From: Pseudomonadota bacterium
GTDB taxonomy: Bacteria > Myxococcota_A > Polyangia > Haliangiales > Haliangiaceae
Length of the DNA: 11,700 nt
NCBI GenBank assembly: GCA_023428295.1
Contig: JAEYYV010000114.1
Span: 1 to 11,700 of the forward strand
Direction of reading: 5' to 3'
The notes under the pieces were generated by a model, which saw nothing but the letters and a program-made list of their open reading frames with translations, did not search any database and was not told the origin of the DNA. A program made the position numbers and the translations under genes. This document shows positions 1-6,864 of the stretch, in pieces. Numbering within the stretch: position 1 is the stretch's first letter; each line of letters starts with the position of its first letter.

Positions 1-21
1 CCGCAGGCTCCACGGGCGCGT

Positions 22-1113
22 TCACGACTGACGCTCCAGCGACGCGAGGGCGACGGTGACGAGTGCGTCGTGTGCAGGACCAGCGGGAAGCTCGTCGAGC
101 GCGATCAGGGCACGCTGCACGTGCTCCTCGGCGAGTGTCCGGGTTGCGGACAGTGCGCCCGATTCGCGCACCGCGTTCGCGATCCGGCCTAGCTCGTCCG
201 CCGGAACCTCGACGTCCTCACCGGGCGCGAGGAGCGCTTCGAGGCGAGGGCGAAGGGCAGGGTCACGCTCGATCGCGACGACGAGCGGGAAGGTCACTTT
301 TCCCTCGCGCAGATCCGCGAGCGGGTCCTTGCCGGTGTTGTCCTTGTAGTCGAGCTCGTCGTCGACCGCTTGGAACGCGACGCCGAGGTGAAAGCCGTAG
401 CGCTCGAGCGCGGCTTCGGCGGCCGTCGAGAGACCCGCAGCGCGCGCACCAGCGATCATCGCCCAGCGGAACAGCGCGGCGGTCTTGCCCTCGATGATCG
501 CGAAGTAGTCTTCGCGCGCGCCGCTGATCACACCGCGGCGCTCGAGCTGCACGCTCTCGGCCGCGATCATCTCGTCGATCACGGTGAGCATGCGATCGAG
601 CACACCCTCCACACCGCTCTGACGAATGCGGCGAAGCGCTGCGATGAGGAGCCAATCGCCCGCGAAGATCGAGGCGGCGTTGCCGTAGACCACGCTCGCC
701 GTCGGCTGACCGCGGCGACGCTCCGCGAGATCGACGACATCGTCGTGCAACAGCGTGGCGGAGTGCACGAGCTCGACAGCCACGGCCAACGATCGCGCGG
801 CCTCGGTGAACCCCTCACCGAAGCGGCTCGCGAGCGCCACGCACAGCGGGCGCAGATGCTTTCCGCGCAGATCTAATAGATGATGCGCGGCGCGGTGAAC
901 GACGCGCGCGCCGCGTGGGATCGCGTCGAGCTCGCGCGAGAACTCCGCGAGGTCAGCGCGTACCCAGCGATCGAGATCCGCGAGTCGTTCCGCGAGCGAG
1001 CTCGCGCCACGCGCCGTGGAGACATGCGCGAGACGATCGAGAACAGCACGCCCGTCAAAGGGCTTGTCAGAGGGCGAACGATCGATGGAGGGGTGGGCGG
1101 CGAGCGTGCTCAT
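22..1113 (-). CDS. Polyprenyl diphosphate synthase (trans-isoprenyl diphosphate synthase family)
   Basis: Condenses isopentenyl diphosphate units onto an allylic diphosphate, making a linear polyprenyl diphosphate for a quinone side chain or other isoprenoid. Acts in the cytoplasm. With the start at 1113 the protein is 363 aa. It shows the substrate-binding RGKHLRP (about 83-89, usual form GGKRxRP), the first Asp-rich motif LLHDDVVD (DDVVD at 124-128) followed by RRRGQPT, and the second Asp-rich motif DDELDYKDNTGKDPLADLREGK (DDELD at 251-255). The stretch YGNAASIFAGDWLL resembles the octaprenyl/heptaprenyl (IspB-like) branch more than short-chain FPP/GGPP synthases, but chain length cannot be settled by eye. 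The frame stays open 31 codons further upstream. I chose the ATG at 1113 because AAAGGGA lies 6 nt before it and the upstream residues look non-conserved. It is divergent from the PilZ protein gene. Whatever follows its stop is outside the window. Confidence 0.93.
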   Translation of the reverse strand: MSTLAAHPSIDRSPSDKPFDGRAVLDRLAHVSTARGASSLAERLADLDRWVRADLAEFSRELDAIPRGARVVHRAAHHLLDLRGKHLRPLCVALASRFGEGFTEAARSLAVAVELVHSATLLHDDVVDLAERRRGQPTASVVYGNAASIFAGDWLLIAALRRIRQSGVEGVLDRMLTVIDEMIAAESVQLERRGVISGAREDYFAIIEGKTAALFRWAMIAGARAAGLSTAAEAALERYGFHLGVAFQAVDDELDYKDNTGKDPLADLREGKVTFPLVVAIERDPALRPRLEALLAPGEDVEVPADELGRIANAVRESGALSATRTLAEEHVQRALIALDELPAGPAHDALVTVALASLERQS

Positions 1114-1119
1114 GTGGGG

Positions 1120-1126
1120 TCCCTTT
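1120..1126 (-). promoter_or_regulatory. Ribosome binding site of the polyprenyl synthase gene
   Basis: Read on the minus strand this is AAAGGGA, 6 nt ahead of the ATG at 1113. It decides between this start and the in-frame ATG at 1206, which has no comparable purine-rich stretch. Confidence 0.5.
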
Positions 1127-1143
1127 CGGATGTTCCCAGTTCG

Positions 1144-1159
1144 TTCAAAGATTCTTGAA
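1144..1159. repeat. Short inverted repeat in the divergent intergenic region
   Basis: Arms TTCAA (1144-1148) and TTGAA (1155-1159) flank a 6-nt spacer. The site lies about 30 bp upstream of the polyprenyl synthase start, in a locally AT-richer stretch, where an operator could sit. Five-base arms are common by chance, so this is only a weak candidate. Confidence 0.25.
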
Positions 1160-1183
1160 GGAATTTGCACCGAATGGTCCTCG

Positions 1184-1313
1184 GTGGCAAGTGCTGGTTC
1201 CGCCACAAGAAAATCCGGAGGCTCTCACTGTTGGCACACAAGAAGAGCGTGCCTATCTCCGCGAAACAGGACAGGTAAGCCAGCGCTCTATAAAATTGCC
1301 AAGTGGCAAGTGC
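1184..1313 (+). repeat. 11-bp direct repeat pair GTGGCAAGTGC flanking the divergent intergenic region
   Basis: The identical 11-mer GTGGCAAGTGC occurs at 1184-1194 and at 1303-1313, 119 bp apart; only these two ends are the repeat. The second copy starts exactly at the GTG start codon of the PilZ protein gene. It is also the right half of a TTGCC-AAGT-GGCAA hairpin (1296-1309). It may be a regulator binding site or a translational feature; chance is not excluded. Confidence 0.4.
1231..1259 (+). promoter_or_regulatory. Candidate sigma-70-type promoter for the PilZ-receiver-PATAN gene
   Basis: TTGGCA (1231-1236) and TATCTC (1254-1259) are spaced by 17 bp, which would start transcription near 1266 and give a leader of about 37 nt before the GTG at 1303. 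A competing -10 is TATAAA at 1289-1294, only 8 nt before the GTG. That one would make the message nearly leaderless but has no recognisable -35. Both rest on consensus matching alone. Confidence 0.3.
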
Positions 1314-2391
1314 GCGTAGGGGCCGCGATCTGCGGCTCGTCAGCCGATGTCGGGTGGAGTTCGACCGCCCGTCCGGACGCGTGACGGCCGAGACCGAGGA
1401 TCTGTCCGCGCGCGGTCTGTTCATTCGCACCGAAGCGCTGCTGCCGATCGGCGAGACCACGGATCTCTCGATCGAGCTTCCGGATGGCGCGGTGCTCGCG
1501 CTGCGCGGACGCGTCGCGCACATGCTCACGCCGATCGCCGCGAAGGCGCTCGGTCGTCACTCCGGCATGGGCATCGAGCTGCTCGGTGTGGAGACGCCGG
1601 ATCGAATGAAGCTTCGCGCGTTCATCGATTCCCTCAAGACGGAGATCACGAGTCCGGGATTGTCGACGACGACGCAGCTGATCGTCGTCGAGCCGTCGCA
1701 GGGCCTGCGCAATCGCATGGGGCGCGCGCTCGAAGCTGCAGGCTTCAAGGTCAGCTCGGTCGCGAACGCCACGGAGGCGCTCGAGATGTGCGCGGTCTGG
1801 CGACCCGACGCGATCATCGCCGCCGCGGAGATGGATCAAATGACGGGCATCGATCTCGCGTACGCGATGTCGGAGCACGCGACGTTGTCCGACGTTCCGC
1901 TCGTGCTGAACGGCGACGACGGAGACCTCTCGCGACTCGAAGCGTTTCGCGCCGGCGTGCGTGACTACATCCCGCGGCCATTCCTCGACGAGGAGCTCGT
2001 GATCCGTATGCATCGCGTCGCGGTTCCGATCGCTGCGGCGGGCGCGAACGGGTTGCGCGGCAGCCTCGTCGACATCGGTCTCGGCACGCTGCTCTCGCTG
2101 TTCGAGTTCGAGCGCAAGAGCGGCATCCTCCTCGTGCTGCGTAACCAGATGGGCGCTGGTTCGGAGATCGCGCGCGTGTTCGTGGCCGACGGAAAGATCC
2201 TCAAGGTCGAGGCGAGCCAGGGCAACGGCCAGCCGAAGGAGCGCTTGATGCGCCTCCTCGATTGGCGCGATGGCCAGTTCGAGTTCACGCCCGCCGCGAT
2301 CGGTGGACACGACGAGCTCCAGGTGACGATCACCGCGCTGCTCCTCGAGCACGCGCGCCGCGCGGACGAATCGAAGCCGTTACCCGAGTAA
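1303..2391 (+). CDS. PilZ - receiver - PATAN (DUF4388) three-domain signalling protein with a degenerate receiver
   Basis: A 362-aa soluble protein with no membrane segment. The PilZ domain (about 1-112) has the c-di-GMP-contacting DxSxxG motif intact as DLSARG (33-38). The N-terminal Arg cluster RRGRDLR (5-11) departs from the usual RxxxR, so ligand binding is likely but not certain. A receiver-like domain covers about 124-238. The usual acidic pair is reduced to EP (130-131), the phospho-acceptor Asp aligns with Ala174 (PDAIIAAAEM instead of PDLIILDxxM), and the conserved Lys is Arg225 (YIPRPF). It is therefore probably not phosphorylated. The PATAN/DUF4388 domain (about 248-350) has the typical LRGSLVDIGLGTLL start and the DWRDGQFEF segment. 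The start is a GTG placed directly before the PilZ Arg cluster, with little Shine-Dalgarno. Likely role: an adaptor that reads c-di-GMP and passes the state on by protein contact, perhaps in motility or development. Target unknown. Confidence 0.88.
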   Translation: MASARRGRDLRLVSRCRVEFDRPSGRVTAETEDLSARGLFIRTEALLPIGETTDLSIELPDGAVLALRGRVAHMLTPIAAKALGRHSGMGIELLGVETPDRMKLRAFIDSLKTEITSPGLSTTTQLIVVEPSQGLRNRMGRALEAAGFKVSSVANATEALEMCAVWRPDAIIAAAEMDQMTGIDLAYAMSEHATLSDVPLVLNGDDGDLSRLEAFRAGVRDYIPRPFLDEELVIRMHRVAVPIAAAGANGLRGSLVDIGLGTLLSLFEFERKSGILLVLRNQMGAGSEIARVFVADGKILKVEASQGNGQPKERLMRLLDWRDGQFEFTPAAIGGHDELQVTITALLLEHARRADESKPLPE

Positions 2392-2403
2392 TCCCGACGC
2401 GAG

Positions 2404-2439
2404 CACGTGTCGCACGTGTCACACGTGTCGCACGTGCCG
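2404..2439. repeat. Four-copy 9-bp tandem array with palindromic CACGTG cores
   Basis: The units are CACGTGTCG, CACGTGTCA, CACGTGTCG and CACGTGCCG, end to end. It lies in the 103-bp gap between the PilZ protein stop (2391) and the start of the DUF5916 gene. Each core is a perfect 6-bp palindrome, so the array could bind several dimers on nearly the same face of the helix (9 bp per unit is slightly under one turn) or form a cruciform. No convincing -35/-10 pair is visible around it. The rest of the gap (2392-2403 and 2440-2494) holds nothing I recognise. The array may be the regulatory site for the operon beginning at 2495. Confidence 0.85.
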
Positions 2440-2494
2440 CGCTCGAAGTTTCGCAACGTGAACGCGGCTGTCGGGTCCACCATGCGACTGCCTC

Positions 2495-5113
2495 ATGGCT
2501 CCTGGGTCGCGCATGCATCGCTTGCTTCTCGTCGTGGCGATCGTCGCCGGGACCGCGCGCGCCGACGTCGCGCCAGCGCGTGCGCACGCATCGCGTCTCA
2601 CCGGATCGATCACCATCGACGGCAAGCTCACCGACGCAGCGTGGAGCTCGGCGCAACAGCACTCGGGCTTCACGCAGCGCTTTCCCAAAGACGGCGCGAG
2701 AGCGGAGCTCGAGACGCGCTTCGCGGTGCTCTACGACGACAAGGCGATCTATGTCGGCGTGTGGGCCGATGATCCCGAGCCGCACAAGATTCGTCGCTTG
2801 CTCACGCGCCGCGATGTCGACTCGCCGTCGGACGTCATCGCCGTCGGCATCGACAGCTATCACGATCGCCGCACCGCCTTCGTGTTCCAGCTGAACGCGG
2901 CCGGCGTGCAACGCGATCAGATCCTGTTCGACGACTCCAAAGAAGACACGACGTGGGACGCGGTGTGGACCGGGGACGCGGCGATCACTGCGGCTGGGTG
3001 GACCGCCGAGTTCCGCATCCCGCTCAACCAACTTCGCTTCTCCGCGGGCGACGCGCAGGAGTGGGGATTCCAAGTGGTCCGCGCCGTGTCCCGCACGCAG
3101 GAGCAAGCAGCGTGGGCGCCGTGGCCGCGCTCGTCGGAGCAGATCGTCAGCAAGTTCGGCGTCGTCGACGGGATCTCGCGTCTCTCCCCGGGACGTCGCT
3201 TGGAGCTGCTTCCGTACGCGTCGGGCGGCTTCGACGTGATGCCCGTCGAAGCAGGCGATCCGCTGAACGATCCGCGAAACATGCGCGGCAACATCGGCCT
3301 CGACGTGAGGTACGGCCTGACGAGCGCGTTCACGCTCTCGGCGACGGTCAACCCCGACTTCGGCCAGGTGGAAGCGGATCCATCGCAGATCAACCTCAGC
3401 GCGAACGAGCTGTTCTTCGCCGAGAAGCGGCCGTTCTTCCTCGAGGGCGTGGATCTGTTCAAGCTGCCGATCGGCAACAGCGACAACGGACAAGAAGGCA
3501 CGTTCTACAGCCGTCGCATCGGCGCGGCGCCTCCGTTGCCCGACGGTGACTACGACTACATTCGCGCGCCGACAGCGACCACCATCTACGGTGCGATGAA
3601 GCTGTCGGGCAAGACCGAGCGCGGTTGGTCACTCGGCGTGTTCGACGCGATCACGGGCTCGGAGGAGGCAACGCTCGCAGGTACAAACGGCATGTCGAAC
3701 GTGATCGTCGCGCCGTTGACGAACTACGCGGTCGCTCGCCTCAAGCGCGATCTCAACGCGGGAAGGACGGCGATCGGCCTGTCCGCGACGAGCGTGCATC
3801 GATCGCTCGCGGACACACCGCTCGCCGACAAGCTCCACGATCAGGCGTACACGATGGGCACGCAGGTCTCGCATCGCTTCACGCCCGCGTGGCAGCTGGA
3901 GCTCTCCGCCGTCGGCAGCCTCGTGCATGGAACCGAGGAAGCGATCGCGAAGACGCAGCTCTCGGCGCGCCACCTCTATCAGCGTCCCGACGCGACGAAC
4001 GCGATGTTCGATCCGGATCGCACCGCGCTCGTAGGCGCTGGCGCGACGTGGAAGCTCGGTCGCTACGGCGACACCAAGCACTGGCGCACGCTGTTCGGCG
4101 GCGACATCCGCACGATCGGGCTCGAGCTCAACGACATGGGCTTCCAGAACTTCTCCGACCGCGCGATTCCGTTCTATTGGGTCCAGTACCGCGACGACGA
4201 TCCGGGCGAGCACGTCCTCAACTGGCAGTGGAGCAACGACGTGTTCTTGGTGACCACGCTCGAGCCGCAGGCCACCGACTACGGGTGGGAGAGCAACGGC
4301 AACGTGCAGTTCTCGAACTACTGGAACCTCAACGTCAGCGGGAACCTCGCGAACGGTGTCGTCGAGCCCGCGGCCTTGCGCGGCGGTCCATCGCTGCAGA
4401 CCGACTGGAACATGAACGGATCGATCAGCATCAACACCGACAATCGCAAGCCGGTGCAGCTGTTCGCCGGCACGTACGGCAACCGCACGTGGGAGACGCG
4501 CTCGATCGGCGGTGGCTTCGATTTCGGCGCCACGATCCGCGCGCGCTCGAATATCGACATCTATGTCGGCCCGAGCTTCTCGCGAAACCACAACGGCATG
4601 CAGTACATCACGCAGGTCGACGACTCGCAGAACCAGCGTCACTACGTGTTCGGACGCATCAAGCAGAACGTGGCGAGCCTGACGATGCGCGTCGATTGGA
4701 CGTTCTCGCCGCGCCTCGCACTCCAGGCCTACGCGCAGCCATTCATCGCGACCGGCCGCTACAGCGAGCTCAAGGACGTGGACAACCCGCGCGCTCGGCG
4801 ATTCTCCGATCGCTTCACGCCGATCAGCGGTGCGACCTACGACCTCACCGACGACGTTTACACGGTCACCGCGCCCGGCAACGCGACCTACCGCTTCGAC
4901 CGCCCTGACTTCAATTTTCGCCAGCTCCGGTCCACGCTTGTCGTGCGTTGGGAGTACCGCCCGGGCTCGACGGTGTTCGCGATCTGGAGCCACGGACGCA
5001 CCTCCAGCGCGGTGGACGGGCGGTTTCGCGTGGGAGAGGACGCCTCGAGTCTGTTCGACACCCGCGGAGAGAACATCGTCATGGTGAAGGCGAACTACTG
5101 GATCGGTCTATAA
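2495..5113 (+). CDS. DUF5916 family outer-membrane protein (CBM9-like domain plus predicted beta-barrel)
   Basis: An 872-aa exported protein. The signal peptide has a hydrophobic core LLLVVAIVAG and probable cleavage after ARA (21-23). A carbohydrate-binding-family-9-like domain covers about 37-215 (ITIDGKLTDAAW, then a beta-rich segment with FVFQLNAAGVQ and EFRIPLNQLRF). The family signature follows at about 287-318 (NPDFGQVEADPSQINL and EKRPFFLEG). The remaining 550 residues have alternating polar/aromatic strands typical of an outer-membrane barrel. The family is common in Bacteroidota and Myxococcota; its substrate is not established, and glycan or peptide binding is only a guess from the CBM9-like part. 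It ends in NYWIGL rather than a terminal Phe/Trp. The start could equally be the ATG at 2513, which leaves a shorter n-region; neither has a clear Shine-Dalgarno. It is the first gene of the 2495-10133 block, and its stop lies 7 bp from the kinase gene. Confidence 0.85.
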   Translation: MAPGSRMHRLLLVVAIVAGTARADVAPARAHASRLTGSITIDGKLTDAAWSSAQQHSGFTQRFPKDGARAELETRFAVLYDDKAIYVGVWADDPEPHKIRRLLTRRDVDSPSDVIAVGIDSYHDRRTAFVFQLNAAGVQRDQILFDDSKEDTTWDAVWTGDAAITAAGWTAEFRIPLNQLRFSAGDAQEWGFQVVRAVSRTQEQAAWAPWPRSSEQIVSKFGVVDGISRLSPGRRLELLPYASGGFDVMPVEAGDPLNDPRNMRGNIGLDVRYGLTSAFTLSATVNPDFGQVEADPSQINLSANELFFAEKRPFFLEGVDLFKLPIGNSDNGQEGTFYSRRIGAAPPLPDGDYDYIRAPTATTIYGAMKLSGKTERGWSLGVFDAITGSEEATLAGTNGMSNVIVAPLTNYAVARLKRDLNAGRTAIGLSATSVHRSLADTPLADKLHDQAYTMGTQVSHRFTPAWQLELSAVGSLVHGTEEAIAKTQLSARHLYQRPDATNAMFDPDRTALVGAGATWKLGRYGDTKHWRTLFGGDIRTIGLELNDMGFQNFSDRAIPFYWVQYRDDDPGEHVLNWQWSNDVFLVTTLEPQATDYGWESNGNVQFSNYWNLNVSGNLANGVVEPAALRGGPSLQTDWNMNGSISINTDNRKPVQLFAGTYGNRTWETRSIGGGFDFGATIRARSNIDIYVGPSFSRNHNGMQYITQVDDSQNQRHYVFGRIKQNVASLTMRVDWTFSPRLALQAYAQPFIATGRYSELKDVDNPRARRFSDRFTPISGATYDLTDDVYTVTAPGNATYRFDRPDFNFRQLRSTLVVRWEYRPGSTVFAIWSHGRTSSAVDGRFRVGEDASSLFDTRGENIVMVKANYWIGL

Positions 5114-5114
5114 T
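5109..5114 (+). promoter_or_regulatory. Perfect -10 hexamer TATAAT overlapping the DUF5916 stop codon
   Basis: A TATAAT match spans the TAA stop at 5111-5113 and ends 6 nt before the kinase ATG at 5121. No -35 is recognisable at 16-18 bp spacing and there is no extended TGn, so it is a bare hexamer. If used, transcription would begin at or beside the ATG, giving a leaderless message; the kinase gene has no Shine-Dalgarno. Chance is possible. Confidence 0.25.
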
Positions 5115-5120
5115 GGCGCG

Positions 5121-6854
5121 ATGGCTCTTGCGGCGCCGACTCAGGCGCACGCCTTCGGGAAGTACACACTCGTCGCGAAGCTCGCGACGGGCGGCATGGC
5201 CGAGATCTTTCTCGCGCGGCTGACGGGGGCTGCTGGCTTCGAGAAGCTCGTTTGCATCAAGCGCATCCTTCCGCACCTCGCGAAGGATCCGCAGCTCGTC
5301 AACATGTTCCTCGGCGAGGCGAAGATCGCCGCACAGATCTCGCACGGCAACGTGTGCTCCGTGTACGAGCTCGGCGAGATCGACGGTCGCTACTTCATCG
5401 CGATGGAGTACCTCGAAGGTGTTCCATTCGCCGCGTTCCGGCGTCTCGACATGTATCGCGGCACGATCGATGCGCGCCTCGTCGCAGCGCTCGGTGCGCT
5501 CGCGTGTCAGGGCCTGCATCACGCGCATCAATTGAAGAAGGCAGACGGCACGCCGCTCGAGGTGGTGCATCGCGATGTCAGCGCGAACAACTTGTTCGTC
5601 ACGGTCGACGGCAACGTGAAGGTGCTCGACTTTGGAATCGCGAAGGTGCAGGACGCGTCGGTGCGCACGACGACCGGCTCGGTCAAAGGCACGTACGCGT
5701 ACATGGCGCCAGAGCAGTTGCGCGGCGAGAAGGTCGATCGCCGTGCCGATCTGTTCGCGCTCGGTGCCGTGCTGTGGGAGCTGTTCGCGCGGCGTCACTG
5801 CTTCAAGCGCGAGACCGACTTCTTGACGTTCCAAGCGATCACCACGGATCCGATTCCGGACGTCGCCGAGTTTCGTCCCGACGTTCCTCCCGCGCTGTCC
5901 GAGGCCATCGCGAAGGCGCTGTCGCGAAACCGCGAGGAGCGATTCCCGACGGCGCGCGCGATGGCCGAAGCACTGACCAAAGCCGTCACATCGCTCGGCG
6001 GCCCGATGTCGACGGCGGAGATCAGCGACGAAGTGACGGCGTCCTTCTCGTCGCGCCTGGGGCAGCAGCAGGAGCTCGTGCGAATCGCGCGCGAGGGCGG
6101 AGCGCTTCCGCTCGAGGAGGACCTCGGTCCTGCCGTCGGTCACGGCACGCTGATGGGGACCACGCCGGTCTCCGTGGTGTCCACGCGTGGAGCGGGCGAC
6201 GCGACCACACCGTCGGCGCCGCCGATCGTGGGCACGAGCAGCATCGTGATCTCCGAGCTTCCACCTGCGCCAGCGCCCGTGCTGCCGGTAGCGCCAGCGT
6301 CGAAGCGTGGCGTGTTCATCGGCGTCGCTGCGCTCGTCGTGGTGGTCGCGGTCGTCGTCGCGGTTGTCGTCGCGGTTCTCGTGCGCAGAAGCGAACCCGA
6401 TGCTCGCCGTGCCGCCGCGCCGATCGACGCGGCCGTGGTCGCGACCATGTCACCGGATGCAGCGGTCGCGGTCGCGGGGCCTGTCGATGCAGCGGTCGAA
6501 GCGACGGCGATCGTCGACGCAGCGGTGGAAGCGCCGCCGATCGTCGATTCAGCGGTGGTCGAGGTGACGCCGGATGCTGGCGTGAGGACGGTTCTGAAGC
6601 CGGATCCGAAACCGAAGAAGCCTCCGCCGGAGCGTCCGAGTGGCCCGCCGGGGACCATCACGATCGACTCGGTGCCTGTTTACGCGGTCATCACCATCGA
6701 CGGTAAGAAAGTCGGCGAGACGCCGCTCGTGAAGTTGTCGCTCGCACCCGGGAAGCACACGGTGCGCGCGACGAGCGCATCGGGATCGACGAAGACGTAC
6801 ACCGTCACCATCGAATCGGGAAAGCAGGCGCCGGTCCTTCGCATCCAGTGGTAA
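5121..6854 (+). CDS. Transmembrane Hanks-type Ser/Thr protein kinase with C-terminal PEGA domain
   Basis: A 577-aa protein with a cytoplasmic kinase domain at about 14-290. It has the Gly-rich loop LATGGMAEIFLA (21-32), catalytic Lys47 in CIKRI, alpha-C Glu66, the catalytic loop HRDVSANN (Asp152, Asn157), DFG (170-172) and an APE-like APEQ (196-199). An activation loop rich in Thr (183-185) and Ser187 offers autophosphorylation sites. All key residues are present, so it should be active. A linker rich in Pro, Ser and Thr (about 295-395) leads to one membrane segment (398-421, almost all Val/Ala). Next come an Ala/Asp decapeptide repeat (434-488), a Lys/Pro stretch and a PEGA domain (about 511-577, with VYAVITIDGKKVGETPL and LAPGKHTVRA). 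The topology puts PEGA in the periplasm, where it could sense the cell wall or a partner. It sits between the barrel gene (7 bp upstream) and the TPR gene (10 bp downstream). Its substrates are unknown. Confidence 0.93.
   Translation: MALAAPTQAHAFGKYTLVAKLATGGMAEIFLARLTGAAGFEKLVCIKRILPHLAKDPQLVNMFLGEAKIAAQISHGNVCSVYELGEIDGRYFIAMEYLEGVPFAAFRRLDMYRGTIDARLVAALGALACQGLHHAHQLKKADGTPLEVVHRDVSANNLFVTVDGNVKVLDFGIAKVQDASVRTTTGSVKGTYAYMAPEQLRGEKVDRRADLFALGAVLWELFARRHCFKRETDFLTFQAITTDPIPDVAEFRPDVPPALSEAIAKALSRNREERFPTARAMAEALTKAVTSLGGPMSTAEISDEVTASFSSRLGQQQELVRIAREGGALPLEEDLGPAVGHGTLMGTTPVSVVSTRGAGDATTPSAPPIVGTSSIVISELPPAPAPVLPVAPASKRGVFIGVAALVVVVAVVVAVVVAVLVRRSEPDARRAAAPIDAAVVATMSPDAAVAVAGPVDAAVEATAIVDAAVEAPPIVDSAVVEVTPDAGVRTVLKPDPKPKKPPPERPSGPPGTITIDSVPVYAVITIDGKKVGETPLVKLSLAPGKHTVRATSASGSTKTYTVTIESGKQAPVLRIQW
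6348..6383 (+). repeat. 12-bp imperfect tandem repeat encoding the kinase membrane segment
   Basis: Three units GCGGTCGTCGTC, GCGGTTGTCGTC and GCGGTTCTCGTG encode AVVV, AVVV and AVLV (residues 410-421). The repetition is at the DNA level as well as the protein level, so copy-number slippage could change the length of the membrane helix in steps of four residues. Confidence 0.75.
6420..6584 (+). repeat. Decapeptide (30-bp) repeat in the extracytoplasmic stalk of the kinase
   Basis: Asp residues fall at 436, 446, 456, 466, 476 and 485, each followed by AA, SA or AG, giving a period of ten residues (consensus P/I-V-DAAV-E-A with variable positions). Units 3 to 5 share DNA as well (GTCGAYGCAGCGGTSGAAGCG-like). 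The stretch joins the membrane helix to the PEGA domain and probably acts as a flexible or extended stalk. Similar DAA/DAG linkers are frequent in myxobacterial envelope proteins. Confidence 0.7.
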
Positions 6855-6864
6855 CGTGGTGCGG

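Noticed and set aside
1231..1248. Sigma-54 promoter beginning TTGGCAC
   Set aside because: The -24 element looks right, but no GC dinucleotide occurs at the required ten-base spacing; the nearest is two bases too far.
2404..2439. The CACGTG array as a CRISPR array or a rho-independent terminator
   Set aside because: The units are 9 bp with no spacers, so it is not CRISPR. No U-tract follows the potential hairpins, so it is not an intrinsic terminator.
3629..4993. Long minus-strand open frame inside the DUF5916 gene
   Set aside because: The composition is typical of an antisense shadow in GC-rich DNA, and the plus-strand frame has clear family motifs and a signal peptide.
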